Assembly: GCA_005792545.1 (NCBI GenBank)
Contig: SXRM01000052.1
Coordinates: 1 to 39,290 of the forward strand
Reading direction: 5' to 3'
Origin: Pseudomonadota bacterium
GTDB taxonomy: Bacteria > Myxococcota_A > UBA9042
Length of the DNA stretch: 39,290 nt
In this document: piece after piece, positions 25,081 to 37,290 of the stretch
Layout of the letters: each line of letters begins with the position of its first letter
Position numbering within the stretch: position 1 is the first letter of the stretch
The notes under the pieces: generated by a model
What the model was told of the DNA's origin: nothing
The model's input: only the letters and a program-made list of their open reading frames with translations
Database searches by the model: none
Made by a program: the position numbers and the translations under genes

Positions 25081-28017
25081 ATGCCAGACGCCCAAGCTGC
25101 CCCAGCCGGTCAACCCGGCGGTGGAACCCAGAATGCCGGTGCCGGCGCGACCCAGGCACCCCGCGACCAGGCCCCGCAAGGTGCCAATACGGCGCCAGAC
25201 GCGCCCACGGCACCGCAACCGCTGACCGAAGGCGCGGCGCTGTCGTCGATCGTCGGCAAGGATCAGGCTCTCGGCGACATCGCCCAACCGCTCGCGACCA
25301 AGTTGGCCGGCGCCAGCAAGACCCAGGCAGATTTTGATAGCCAGTACGCCGATGTGGGCCTTTTGCGCCATGAGGCGATCGCCGCGTTCCTCGACGTCGG
25401 CCAGGCCCGCTCGGCTACGCAGACGGTGGGCTCGCCCGATCCGATCGCCGTCCAGAAGTTTGCCGACATCGACGGCGAGGCGCATCTGAGCGACGCGGGG
25501 CTCAAGGACAAGTTCTACCTGAACCTCGTCACGGAGATGAAGAAGCCGTCGTTCACCGATCGCACGCGGACCTACGACGCCATGAAGGCGGCGGCGCCCC
25601 CCGCGGAGTTCGGCTTCAAGGGCAATCCGATTCCGGCCGAGCGCATCACGCCGTACAGTTCGCGCAACCAGAGCGTCGACAAGCTCTACGATATCAACAC
25701 AGTCGCCGCGGACGTCGATGCGGCGATCGAGCAACCGCTGCTTGCCGCCCACGCGCGCCCCGACACCGTCGCCACCAAGAAGGCAGATCGGGCGCTGCGC
25801 CTCAAGGCCTACCGCCACATGATCGCCACCCGCGATCCGCTGACCACGGTCGACAAGGGCCAGCCGATCTCCAAGTACGCGGCGTGGTACGCGCCGGGCG
25901 AGATCAGCGTCCCGCCGGGCGACAACAACACCAACTACGCCCGCATGATGCGGCTGGGCGCGCTGCAACCCGAGTGGTATCCGAACGGCACCGTGGTGCT
26001 CAACATCGAGCGCACGCTGCAAGCTGGCGCCCGCGACATCCGCAAGCCGACGGCTTTTGACGGCCTGATGAGCGTGCTGTGGGTCTCGCGCAACATGGGC
26101 GAAGACGACTACGGTGTAACCGGCGGCGGCTTGGGTGAGTTCCTGGAGAAGGGCGTCACCTACAACGAAGTGACCAGCGCTACGGCCGTGATTCCGAGCG
26201 ACGATTTCCTGGCCGACATCCAGCGGGTGACGACGCAGGTCAACAACGCCCAGCCGGGCAGCACGCCTATGGAAGAGGTCGTGCGCGGCAACGGCTCCAA
26301 CACCTCGATTCTGAACACCTCGCCCGAAGTGGGCGGGATGTATGGCAATATCGCGCAGCGGACCCAGCACGAGGCGCAGGATCCGAGCGCAGCGCCAGCG
26401 GCACCTGGGGCGGCGCAGCCGACGTCGGCCGCCATGCCCAGTGCTCGTTCGCTGCACGCGGTGGGGGCAGCACCGGGTGGCTGGCAGACGCAGGTCGTTG
26501 CCACGGTTCCTTCGGAGAATGTGCGCCGGGACGATCCGGGGCATACCTACCACGTGTTGGCTGGCGGGCAAGTCGTGGCGACCTCCGTGCCGACGTTGGT
26601 CGAACCTGCCGTGGCCGCACAGGTCCAGCGCAGCACCGTCGGCACGTCGAACCAGAATGTTCGCGTGGTCGAAGGCGCGACCGACAACAAAGAAGCGGGC
26701 GCCGCTCCGGGCCAGTTCAACGTCAACGCGGTCAACCCGGCAAGCCACGAAGCCGAGTCGCGCGCAGCCCCTGGTCCGATGGGCGCGGACCGGCAGACGG
26801 CGCTCACCACCGCGGCAGCCAATCCGCTGTTCGAGCGTGAGGCGCTCGACTTTGAACGCCATCTCGGAAGCAAGGCCGCGATCGACGGCGTGCCGCACGC
26901 TGCGAGCATCATGGCCAAGGTCAAGGCCTACTTTGACGCCAGGGTGCAGCTTGCGGGCGGCGGGGCATCGGAAGCCGGCAAGGCGGCACTTGAGACGCTC
27001 AAACAGAAGTGCATGACGATGCGTCCCAATTTTGCCGGCGCCGTGCCCAACACGGCGAAAGCGCTCGACGAGGTCATGGCCAGTGCGCTGCAGATCCAGC
27101 AGAACATCGACTCGTTTGACGCCGCGCGGCAAATCGCCAACCAGGCCGCGGGTGCTGCCAACATCCGCGAGATGATGACGTTCATCTACAATTTCGGCAC
27201 CGAGGTGCTTGGCAAGGAACACCTCAAGGCGGCCGACGCCAGTGCCACCGCGCAGCTCAATACAGTGGCCCAAACTGCAGGCCTGAACATGGAAATCCTG
27301 GCCAAGCTGCAGGGCCAGCACATGTGGTACGTCGAACACATGGGCAATGCAGCCGTCCATACTGCGCCAGGCGCTCCGGCGGCCGCCAGCCGGCCGGCTG
27401 CGGCTTTGGATAGCCAGGCGACGACGCGCGGCGTGGCGCAGCCGGTCGCCAATGCAGTTCGGCCGCCGCAGGCCGGCCAAACGCCAGCGCCGGTGGACAT
27501 GTCGGCGCGTCCGGTGGACAGCTTGGACGCCGCAGTTCAGCCCGGCCGGCGCGAACTGGAGCGCATGGAACTGCAGGCCAGCGACAAGGAGGCCCTGGTC
27601 AAGTGGTCCGAAGGTACCAAGCGCCTGATGATCAACGAGCTCGACCCGTGGGTGCAGGCCATGCGGGCGATGAGCCTGCCGCTCGCGGGCGGGCCGTCGG
27701 GCACGACCAACGCGTTGATGAATACCAACTCGCTGCTGCAAGGCGTCGGCGCCTCCGAGGCCCGTCTAGCGTGCATCGGCTACTTGCTGCCGATTCACGC
27801 GCACACGTTGGTCGAGATCATGACTTCGGCCGCGACGCATGGCGCCTCGTTTAGCGCTGGGCAGCAGATGTACCGGTACATCGCACCGTACAGCGAAGAG
27901 CAGTTGCGCGAGACGTGCGGCCTGCAGCCGGCCAAGGCCGACGGCAAGAAGCGGTTCCCGGACGAGCCGGCGCCCACGCCTGCTGCCGCAGCGACGGCAC
28001 AAGCGGGCGCGACTTGA
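25081..28017 (+). CDS. Large protein of unknown function, first gene of AAA+ module
   Basis: This 978-residue protein has no signal peptide or membrane segment. Residues 1-48 are Ala/Pro/Gly/Gln-rich and probably disordered. A first folded region (about 50-430) includes YARMMRLGALQPEWYPNGTV. An Ala/Pro linker at about 431-467 and another at 760-813 separate a second region and a helical C-terminal domain (DKEALVKWSEGTKRLMINEL, ACIGYLLPIHAHTLVEIM). The end is again Ala/Pro/Thr-rich. No toxin, protease or transferase motif is evident. Modular domains joined by such linkers are common in cargo or accessory proteins of secretion and contractile systems; here that rests only on the ATPase gene downstream. 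GAGGT precedes the ATG. Confidence 0.8.
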   Translation: MPDAQAAPAGQPGGGTQNAGAGATQAPRDQAPQGANTAPDAPTAPQPLTEGAALSSIVGKDQALGDIAQPLATKLAGASKTQADFDSQYADVGLLRHEAIAAFLDVGQARSATQTVGSPDPIAVQKFADIDGEAHLSDAGLKDKFYLNLVTEMKKPSFTDRTRTYDAMKAAAPPAEFGFKGNPIPAERITPYSSRNQSVDKLYDINTVAADVDAAIEQPLLAAHARPDTVATKKADRALRLKAYRHMIATRDPLTTVDKGQPISKYAAWYAPGEISVPPGDNNTNYARMMRLGALQPEWYPNGTVVLNIERTLQAGARDIRKPTAFDGLMSVLWVSRNMGEDDYGVTGGGLGEFLEKGVTYNEVTSATAVIPSDDFLADIQRVTTQVNNAQPGSTPMEEVVRGNGSNTSILNTSPEVGGMYGNIAQRTQHEAQDPSAAPAAPGAAQPTSAAMPSARSLHAVGAAPGGWQTQVVATVPSENVRRDDPGHTYHVLAGGQVVATSVPTLVEPAVAAQVQRSTVGTSNQNVRVVEGATDNKEAGAAPGQFNVNAVNPASHEAESRAAPGPMGADRQTALTTAAANPLFEREALDFERHLGSKAAIDGVPHAASIMAKVKAYFDARVQLAGGGASEAGKAALETLKQKCMTMRPNFAGAVPNTAKALDEVMASALQIQQNIDSFDAARQIANQAAGAANIREMMTFIYNFGTEVLGKEHLKAADASATAQLNTVAQTAGLNMEILAKLQGQHMWYVEHMGNAAVHTAPGAPAAASRPAAALDSQATTRGVAQPVANAVRPPQAGQTPAPVDMSARPVDSLDAAVQPGRRELERMELQASDKEALVKWSEGTKRLMINELDPWVQAMRAMSLPLAGGPSGTTNALMNTNSLLQGVGASEARLACIGYLLPIHAHTLVEIMTSAATHGASFSAGQQMYRYIAPYSEEQLRETCGLQPAKADGKKRFPDEPAPTPAAAATAQAGAT

Positions 28018-28073
28018 TGGGCGGCAAGTTCTCTGACGGGCTGCTGCAACGCTTCCGCTGCTGCCCTCGGTGA
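28017..28073 (+). other. 18-codon ORF bridging two genes
   Basis: ATG at 28017 overlaps the preceding TGA (TGATG). The frame runs 18 codons (MGGKFSDGLLQRFRCCPR) to TGA at 28071-28073, which overlaps a GTG at 28070. It may be a leader that couples translation, or chance. No homology is suggested. Confidence 0.2.
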
Positions 28074-28078
28074 CTACC

Positions 28079-29059
28079 ATGCACACCTGCATCGACGACG
28101 GCTGGCTGGTCGGCGGCCAGCACCTGCTGCACGAGTGGCCCAGCGCGCGCAAGTGGTCGCGGCAAAACCACGGCCCCGGCTGCAACAACCTGGTCTGTAC
28201 CGCTTGTAGCCGAAAAGTCCTGTCCTCACTGGTGAGTCCACCAGTGGACCACGCACCGCTGCGGCACTACCAGCGGCTCGCGGCTGGGTTCCCGACTTAT
28301 GACCCAGGCGCGGGCAACTGGCGGTTGTATGCGTGTCACTGCACGCAACACGTAGAGTCGGGAAGTGCGTCCGCGCCGGAGCTGGATCCCAACTGGGGGA
28401 CGACGACGCCGTGGCGCTGCGCCGGGCACCCGGTGTTGCAGCCACCTTGCGAGGCGCTGGGCGTCATGCTTGGCGACGGTTGGTGGGACCAGGCGGTCGA
28501 GACCTTGGCGTTGGACGCGTCTTTGGAGCGCCAGGGTTCGATTGGCACGGCACTTGGAGTGGTGTGGGCTGCGTTGGACGGCACGAGCCGCGACGCCTAC
28601 GCCGAGGCGATGCTGCGGACGTTGCGCCACCCGGACCCAGAGATTCGCCTGCGCGTGTTGCAGGCATTCGTGTTGCTGGATGTCGCGCCGGAACTCGTGC
28701 GCCGGCTTGCGCAGCTTGCGATCGCCGAGCCGCAATGGACCACAGTGACCGGCCCGATCGCCAGGCCGCTCGACAATCCGGATTGGTGGGCCGCCCGCGC
28801 CTGCGCCGCCATCTCGCCGCCGGGTGGTGCCAACGTCGACGACCGGCACCACTCGCTCGTCCTGTTGCGTCGCGTGGTCTTGCGTCCACCTGGCGGGGAT
28901 TACCTCGCCAGCACACTGGCCATGCTCGATCCAGTCTGGACCGCAGAGCACATCGTCGAAGTCGCTGCCGTTGACCAAGCCCAGGGCGCGGCTGCGCTTT
29001 ACTGCCTGCGCAACCTGCCGGAATTGCACGCGGCAGCCCATGCGCGCCTGGGCCCGTAG
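28079..29059 (+). CDS. Cys/His-rich protein with HEAT-like helical region
   Basis: This 326-residue protein has no signal peptide. The N-terminal 120 residues carry Cys35, Cys40, Cys43, Cys86, Cys88, His91, Cys114 and His117 in CNNLVCTAC, CHCTQH and CAGH, arranged like two zinc sites. The C-terminal part (about 135-320) is helical with alpha-alpha repeats (EAMLRTLRHPDPEIRLRVLQ, ELVRRLAQLAIA), resembling HEAT repeats and so a protein-binding scaffold. I chose ATG 28079, with GGTGA 5-6 bp upstream; GTG 28070 is an alternative. It is the second gene of the 25081-32176 run. The family is not recognised. Confidence 0.68.
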   Translation: MHTCIDDGWLVGGQHLLHEWPSARKWSRQNHGPGCNNLVCTACSRKVLSSLVSPPVDHAPLRHYQRLAAGFPTYDPGAGNWRLYACHCTQHVESGSASAPELDPNWGTTTPWRCAGHPVLQPPCEALGVMLGDGWWDQAVETLALDASLERQGSIGTALGVVWAALDGTSRDAYAEAMLRTLRHPDPEIRLRVLQAFVLLDVAPELVRRLAQLAIAEPQWTTVTGPIARPLDNPDWWAARACAAISPPGGANVDDRHHSLVLLRRVVLRPPGGDYLASTLAMLDPVWTAEHIVEVAAVDQAQGAAALYCLRNLPELHAAAHARLGP

Positions 29060-29069
29060 CGCAGGCCCG

Positions 29070-29981
29070 ATGACGCTCGCGGTCCGATCCCAGCCATTTT
29101 CGTTCGACCTGCAAGCCGCCAGCGACCTGCGGCAGGCGCTGCGGACCTCGTTGCAAGGCGCCGAGTACATGGGCGGACCCAGCGTGCTCATTGGCCGTGA
29201 AGTCGACATTCCGGCGTGGACGTGGCTCGGTGACGTATGTTTGCTGCGCACCGACTGGTTGCCGGCTGTCGCTGCGGCGTTGCACGATTCCTTGCACCAC
29301 GGCACCGACCTGGAGCGGCAGGCCCTGGTCGACGCGCTTGCCAACGAGCCCGCGACCGTGCGGCTGTTGCCTTGGACGGCGGGCTGGGGCAGCCGCTATG
29401 GCGACTTGACTGGCACGCGTTCCGGAACCGGCTGGGGCGGCTCCAGCACTGCGCCACGCCTGGACCATGTGCTGGCCAACCACGAGCGGTATGCTGAAGC
29501 GTGGACGCGCCAGCCGCATGAAGTGCTGTGGAAGCTGCGCCCAGTGCCGCTGGCGAACGTGGACCAGCTGCGCAGCCTGATGGAGCGAACTGCGCGCAGC
29601 GGTCGCGGGCCGGAGACGCCGACGGGCGATCACGGCTGGGACTGGCTGGCACAGCAGGTCGCATTCGTGCCGTGGGTCGCAGACGCCATGGCCGAACTGC
29701 TGTCATGGGCGCTGCGCGGCGATGCGGCCTGGGGCTACGCGGCGCTCGACTACCTGCTGCTCGGCCAGGATGCCTGGCGCTGGCGCGACCTGGTGCGGCA
29801 ATGGCGCGCCAGTCCGCCGAGTTGGGGTGCCACGCCGACCCGCGTCAGGCCCAAGGGCTGGGGGCGCAAGGCCCGGCAGACGCAAGACCCCGCGCTTAGA
29901 ACTTGGGCCGATCTCGGCTTGCGGTTTGAGACCTTGCACGGCAAACAGGCGCCGCCGGTCATGGACCTGCCGCTGCCATAG
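29070..29981 (+). CDS. Protein of unknown function in AAA+ module
   Basis: This 303-residue soluble protein is Trp-rich and partly helical (LQAASDLRQALRTSLQGAEY, LPAVAAALHDSLHHGTDLER, WVADAMAELLSWALRGDAAW). A Gly/Ser/Thr-rich loop (SRYGDLTGTRSGTGWGGSS) lies near residue 115. No catalytic motif is evident. ATG 29070 follows the previous stop by 10 bp; the frame is open further upstream but only antisense or out of phase with the preceding gene. Its helical repeats may be distantly related to those of the preceding gene. Its tight placement before the AAA+ ATPase suggests it works with it. Confidence 0.66.
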   Translation: MTLAVRSQPFSFDLQAASDLRQALRTSLQGAEYMGGPSVLIGREVDIPAWTWLGDVCLLRTDWLPAVAAALHDSLHHGTDLERQALVDALANEPATVRLLPWTAGWGSRYGDLTGTRSGTGWGGSSTAPRLDHVLANHERYAEAWTRQPHEVLWKLRPVPLANVDQLRSLMERTARSGRGPETPTGDHGWDWLAQQVAFVPWVADAMAELLSWALRGDAAWGYAALDYLLLGQDAWRWRDLVRQWRASPPSWGATPTRVRPKGWGRKARQTQDPALRTWADLGLRFETLHGKQAPPVMDLPLP

Positions 29982-30049
29982 CCGGCCGGGTTGACCTGCG
30001 CTATGGTCGCCAGACTCGTTGCGGCCCCTAGCCGCCCTGGTAACCAATC

Positions 30050-32154
30050 ATGGCCGACGAATCACCTCTGCCAACCCTGGGGCCGCGCCAACGCGCCGCC
30101 GCCCATCTGCTGCTTCGACTGGCCCACGACCGCTGGGCGCCGCCGACCGCAGGCGCCGACGAACGGCCTGAAGTGGCCCGCAGCGCTGCCACCCGCGCGC
30201 TGCTCGACGCACCCGACCCCGATGACAGCGCGCTGAGCGCCGCCCGGACCGCATTGCAGGCGGCGATGCCCGTTGCCGGCGAGCCAACCGACCGCTTGGA
30301 CCTCGCTGCGGACTTGCTGGATCTGTCGCCGCCCGCGCGGCTGGCGCTTGGCCTGTGTGCGTCCATTTCGCTGGACCCTCGCATGGGCCAGGTCGCGCGC
30401 GCAGTGGCGGCGCGGTTGGGCTACCCGGATGGCGCCGACCCGGCGCTCATCGACGCTGCGCTGGAACCCGCCGGACTAGGACCGGCCTGGACCCGCACGC
30501 TGCTCCACGAAGGCGGCCAGTTGCGCCGCATGGGCGTGCTGACCCTACATGACGGCAAGGTTGGTCTTGGCGTTGCGCTGCAAGCCTTCTTGCAGGCAGC
30601 GTTGCCGGCGCACAGCCCGCTGCGACCGTTTGAGATGGCCCCGACTGTGCCGCCGGCGCTGGTTCCGGCCCTGGTCGAGGCGCGCAAGGGCTGGATCGAG
30701 GTGCTGGGTCGCGCGTTGGGGGCAGGGCGGCCGCTGCTGCTTTCCGGCATGGGCGGGTTTGCGGGTTCGACGCTGGTGCAGGCTGCCGCGGGACCTGATG
30801 CGCCTGCCGTGCGCAGCATCGACCTGGGCGCGGTGTTCGATTTCGAGCGTGGGCTGCCGACGCCGCTGCTTGGCGAACTACACGCGGAAGTGCGGTTGAG
30901 CGCGGCGGCCTGGGCGCTGCACGGCGCCGAGCGCTTGGAAAAGACCGTTCGAGAGCACCCGGCGGCGCTGCGCAGGCTGGTTGCGGCGCTGGTAGCCATG
31001 GGCCGGCCGATCGTGTTGCTGCACGCGGGGCCGTTGTCGCCCGACGTCGGCGCGCGTTTGGCGCAAGAGGCAGGGCTGCCGAATTTCGAACTGCCACCGC
31101 TGCCGATCGATGCGCGCAAGGCGCTGCTGCGTGCGGCGCTGGTGGCCCAGGGCGTCGATGAGCCCACGGCAGAATCGTTAGCTGACGCCAGTCGACACGC
31201 CAGCTTGGAAGTCGAGTCGCTGGCTGCCGCAGTCGCATTTGCGACCCAGAAGGCCCTGCAGCGCGCGGCAAAATCGGCGGCAAGCGGCACGACATTGTCG
31301 ACCGTGGCGCCGACCGCTGCTGAGTTACGCGGCGCCTGCAGCGCGACCATGACCAGTCGCCTGCGCCAGTACGGCTCGCGGGTCGAGGTGGCGCAGGACT
31401 GGACGGACCTGGTGATGGCGCCAGAGCCGTTGAGCCAGGTCAAGGATCTCGCCCGCTTCGCTCGGGTGCGCGACCGGCTTTTCGACCAGTTCGGGTTTGG
31501 CGACAAGATGGGCTACGGTCGCGCGCTGTCGGCGATGTTCTCGGGTCCAAGCGGCACCGGCAAGACCATGGTGGCGGGGCTGATTGCGAAGGACTTGGGC
31601 GTCGAGCTGTACCGCGTCGACCTGTCGCGGGTGGTCAGCAAGTACATCGGCGAGACCGAAGAGCGCCTGGGTTCGCTGTTCAGCGAAGCGAGCCTGGTTG
31701 GGGCCGCGCTGCTGTTCGACGAAGCCGACTCCATGTTTGGCCAGCGCACCGAAATCAAAAGCAGCAACGACCGCTACGCGAACTTGGAGGTCAACTACCT
31801 GTTGCAGCGGCTGGAAGAATTCGACGGCGTGGTGATTTTGACCACCAACTTTGCCAGTTCGATCGATGCCGCGTTCGTGCGTCGGCTGCGCTTTCGCGTG
31901 CAGTTTCCGATGCCGACACCCAAGGACCGCGAGCGGATGTGGGAGGTGATGCTGCCCTCGCAACTGCCGCAGGACGACGACGGTATCGATTTTGAGTGGA
32001 TGGGCGAGAGCTTTGACCTGACCGGTGGTCACATTCGCAACGCGGTGTTGCGGGCCGGGATGATTGCCGCGGACTTGGACCGGCCGCTGAGCATGCGGAT
32101 GATCTACGACGCCGCGGCGGCCGAGTATCGCGAATTGGGCAAGTTGGCGCCGGG

Positions 32155-32176
<22 letters not shown>
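30050..32176 (+). CDS. AAA+ ATPase, eCIS (Afp15-like) type
   Basis: This 708-residue cytoplasmic protein has an N-terminal helical region (1-215), then a degenerate AAA domain with a P-loop-like LLLSGMGGFAGS (229-240) lacking the Lys-Thr. The C-terminal AAA+ domain is intact: Walker A GPSGTGKT (499-506), Walker B LLFDEAD (554-560), sensor Asn600 in LTTN, arginines RRLR (611-614) and a sensor-2-like GGHIRNAV (659-666). DEADSMFGQR, then DRYANLEVNYLLQRLEEFDG, closely resemble AAA+ ATPases of extracellular contractile injection systems, whose exact role is unclear (assembly or cargo loading). Similar ATPases also occur outside such loci. The last 22 bp overlap the convergent kinase gene. Confidence 0.87.
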
Positions 32177-35075
<2,899 letters not shown>

Positions 35076-35079
<4 letters not shown>

Positions 35080-35918
35080 AGGGCCTCCTGGGTTCGACGA
35101 TACATGCGCAGCTGGCGTGACACTTCGACCAGGGGCTCGAACCAGCGGGTCGCTTCGCCATGCAACGACTCGGACAAGCCGAGCACCAGCACACCGCCGG
35201 CGGGCAGCACAGCGGCCAGCTTGCGCAACACGACCTCGCGCACCTGCGGTTGCAGGTAGATGAGCACATTGCGACAGAGCACGAGGTCGAACCGAGCCAC
35301 CACCGCCGCTTCTGGTGCGATTTGCACACCGGCGAGATCGTGCACGCAAAACCGCACCGCCGGGCGGAGCCCAGGCTTGACTTGGACATAGGCGCCTTTG
35401 AGGTCGAGCGTGCGCGGACCGAGCAATTCGGGCAATTCGCCAAGCGCCGATGCAGCGTACACACCGTCTTGCGCGAACTGAACAGCGGTCGGGTCCAGAT
35501 CGCTGCCAACGACCAACCAACCGTCGGCGGCACTTGCCCACAGCAGGCTAGCCAGGGTCCAGGTTTCGCGACCGTCGGCGCACCCTGCGCTCCAGGCGCG
35601 CAAGCCACGCCCCTCTCTGCGACTCGCGTAGCCCAGGGTGGGCAACACTTTGTCGTGCAAAGCTTCCCACATCGGCGGATCGCGCCAGAACTGCGTTACT
35701 TGAACCAGCAGGGCGCTGCGCAGCGCCAGTTGTTCTGCCGGGTTGCCGGCAAGGAAACGCGCATAGGCAGGCAGGTCGGACAGGCCGCACAACGCGGCGC
35801 GCCACTGCACCCGCCGTGTCAGGGTCGAAGCGGTATGGCCACCAAAATCAACGCCCTGAAGGTCGCGCAAGAGCGCTACAACGCGGTCAAGCACTGGGTT
35901 GTCAGTCGCCAGAGTCAA
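35076..35918 (-). CDS. CheR-type methyltransferase
   Basis: This 280-residue cytoplasmic protein has the CheR layout: a short helical N-terminal domain (to about 70), then a SAM-dependent methyltransferase. It has VTQFWRDP (74-81, usual TxFFRD), the SAM motif AWSAGCADGRETWTLA (108-123), VGSDLDPTA (137-145) and FDLVLCRNVLIYL (210-222). CheR proteins methylate glutamates of chemoreceptors, but no receptor or CheB is adjacent, so the target may be the neighbouring Cache kinase or another receptor; this is inference. The start is TTG at 35918, overlapping the upstream TGA (TTGA). Both ends overlap neighbours by 4 bp, so translation of all three genes is probably coupled. Confidence 0.86.
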
Positions 35919-37081
35919 GCCCGCACCTCGCCGATGAGATACGCGGCCGACACGCGGCCCTTGCCTTTGAGGTCGTACTCCGCGGAAATACTTGTGTGCC
36001 AGGTCCGCCCGGACAGCCGGGCACGCACGTCATCCGACAGCAACACGCGGTCTGGTTCCGCTGCGGTCTGCAGGCGGGCCGCCGTATTGACGACATCGCC
36101 CCACACGTCATAGGCGTATTTGTGCGTGCCGACCACGCCGGCGACCAGCGGCCCGCAGTGAACGCCAGCACGCACGTGCATGGGCCGCCCGTCGGGGCCG
36201 CGAATGGTCTGGGCGCGAGCGCAGGCCGCGTTGGCGAACCGCACCGCAGTTTCGGCATGTTGGGGATGGAATTCCGGCACACCTGCGACAGCCAGGTACG
36301 CGTCGCCAATGGTCTTGATTTTCTCAATGCCACAGCCGACGGCCAGCTGGTCAAAAGCGCCAAACAGCTGGTTCAAGCACAGCACGACGGCCTCCGCGCT
36401 GTGGCGCGTCGACAGGGCGGTGAAGCCGACGACGTCGACAAAAACGACCGTCGCCTCTTTGACCGACTCCGCAACGGCGCTCGGATTGTGCTTGAGGCGC
36501 TCGACGACCGATGGCGGCAGGATGTTGTACAGCAGGGTCTCTGCCCGGTCCCGCTCTTGCTGCAGTTCGCCCAATAGCCGCCGCAGCTCAACCCGGGCCT
36601 GGCTGCGCTCAATGCAGGCGCGCACCCGCGACCGCAGTAAGCTCGCATGCACTGGCTTGGTCAGGTAGTCGCAAGCGCCGCAATCGACGGCGCGAACAAG
36701 GCTATCGATGTCGTGCAACGCCGACACCATGACCACGGGCGTCTCGGCAAGCGCCGGGTCGGCGCGCACTTGGGCCAACATCGCAAAGCCATCGACATCA
36801 GGCATCATGATGTCGAGCAGCACGACGTCGAAAGGCTGCGCGCGCAACGCCACCATGGCAGCGCGGGCGCTGTCGGCGTGGACCACCGTCTGCCCGTCTG
36901 CGGCAAGCAAAGCAGCCAACAGCCGACGATTGGTGGCGTTGTCGTCGACCACGAGGACCCGACCGGGCATCGTCCTGGCGCGCAGAGCGTCCTGCATGTG
37001 GTTCCATGCCGCCTGGGGAGTGGCAGCGGCGGCACGGATATTCAACCCAAAGCCGCGGAGCCTTGACACTGCAATATGCAT
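35915..37081 (-). CDS. Response regulator with class III adenylate cyclase domain
   Basis: Up to 388 residues. A receiver domain (about 41-160) has Asp46/47, phospho-acceptor Asp90 in LLDIMMPD, Ser120 and Lys142. A helical linker (160-205) follows. The class III cyclase domain (about 208-384) has metal-binding Asp216 (VFVDVVGF) and Asp260 (KTIGDAYLAV), base-recognition Lys256 and Asp325, and Asn332 and Arg336 in VWGDVVNTAAR. All catalytic residues are present and the Lys/Asp pair fits ATP, so phosphorylation probably controls cAMP synthesis. The ATG at 37081 lies inside a palindrome; ATG 36997 or 36970, close to the receiver domain, may be the true start. First gene of the operon with cheR and the kinase. 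Confidence 0.88.
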   Translation of the reverse strand: MHIAVSRLRGFGLNIRAAAATPQAAWNHMQDALRARTMPGRVLVVDDNATNRRLLAALLAADGQTVVHADSARAAMVALRAQPFDVVLLDIMMPDVDGFAMLAQVRADPALAETPVVMVSALHDIDSLVRAVDCGACDYLTKPVHASLLRSRVRACIERSQARVELRRLLGELQQERDRAETLLYNILPPSVVERLKHNPSAVAESVKEATVVFVDVVGFTALSTRHSAEAVVLCLNQLFGAFDQLAVGCGIEKIKTIGDAYLAVAGVPEFHPQHAETAVRFANAACARAQTIRGPDGRPMHVRAGVHCGPLVAGVVGTHKYAYDVWGDVVNTAARLQTAAEPDRVLLSDDVRARLSGRTWHTSISAEYDLKGKGRVSAAYLIGEVRA

Positions 37082-37129
37082 GCCAAATTACAATATTCCC
37101 TAACAGGCATGCGATCTTAGACAGTGTCA
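37064..37129. promoter_or_regulatory. Nested inverted repeat at cyclase operon start
   Basis: Outer arms TGACACTG (37064-37071) and CAGTGTCA (37122-37129) enclose inner arms GCATGCC (37078-37084) and GGCATGC (37106-37112), around an A/T-rich centre. The structure overlaps the first ATG of the cyclase frame (37081). It could be an operator, a promoter region with dyads or an mRNA hairpin. Confidence 0.45.
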
Positions 37130-37188
37130 CGATTCAGCGGACCACGGATGACCGCGCTCGCGCCTTGGTTGCGGGCTTCTGGCCGAGG

Positions 37189-37272
37189 TCGGACACAATT
37201 GTGACCGGCAGGTGTCCGATGGCTTTTAGTGCGCGGGTCTGCTGTGTCCGAAGATTGGCAAAGGGTGTCCGA
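37189..37272. promoter_or_regulatory. Four copies of GTGTCCGA upstream of cyclase operon
   Basis: TCGGACAC lies at 37189-37196, and its complement GTGTCCGA at 37212-37219, 37244-37251 and 37265-37272. Four exact 8-mers within 84 bp of non-coding DNA look like iterated binding sites for a regulator. The first overlaps an 18-bp dyad with the perfect core CACAATTGTG (37190-37207). Confidence 0.5.
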
Positions 37273-37290
37273 CGCAGTGCGGTGCAGCCA

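Noticed and set aside
25051..27741. Minus-strand open frame of 896 codons opposite the 978-residue gene
   Set aside because: Its product is Arg/His/Gly/Val-rich without domain logic, typical of antisense shadows in GC-rich DNA. The plus-strand frame has a ribosome site and sensible protein composition.
35080..35541. N-terminal extension of the hybrid kinase
   Set aside because: It lies entirely within cheR in another frame. The GTGA overlap and first membrane segment fit the start at 35079.
37082..37290. A rho-independent terminator behind the peroxidase gene
   Set aside because: The inverted repeats here are not followed by a T-run in the needed orientation and are split by long loops. A regulatory region is more likely.
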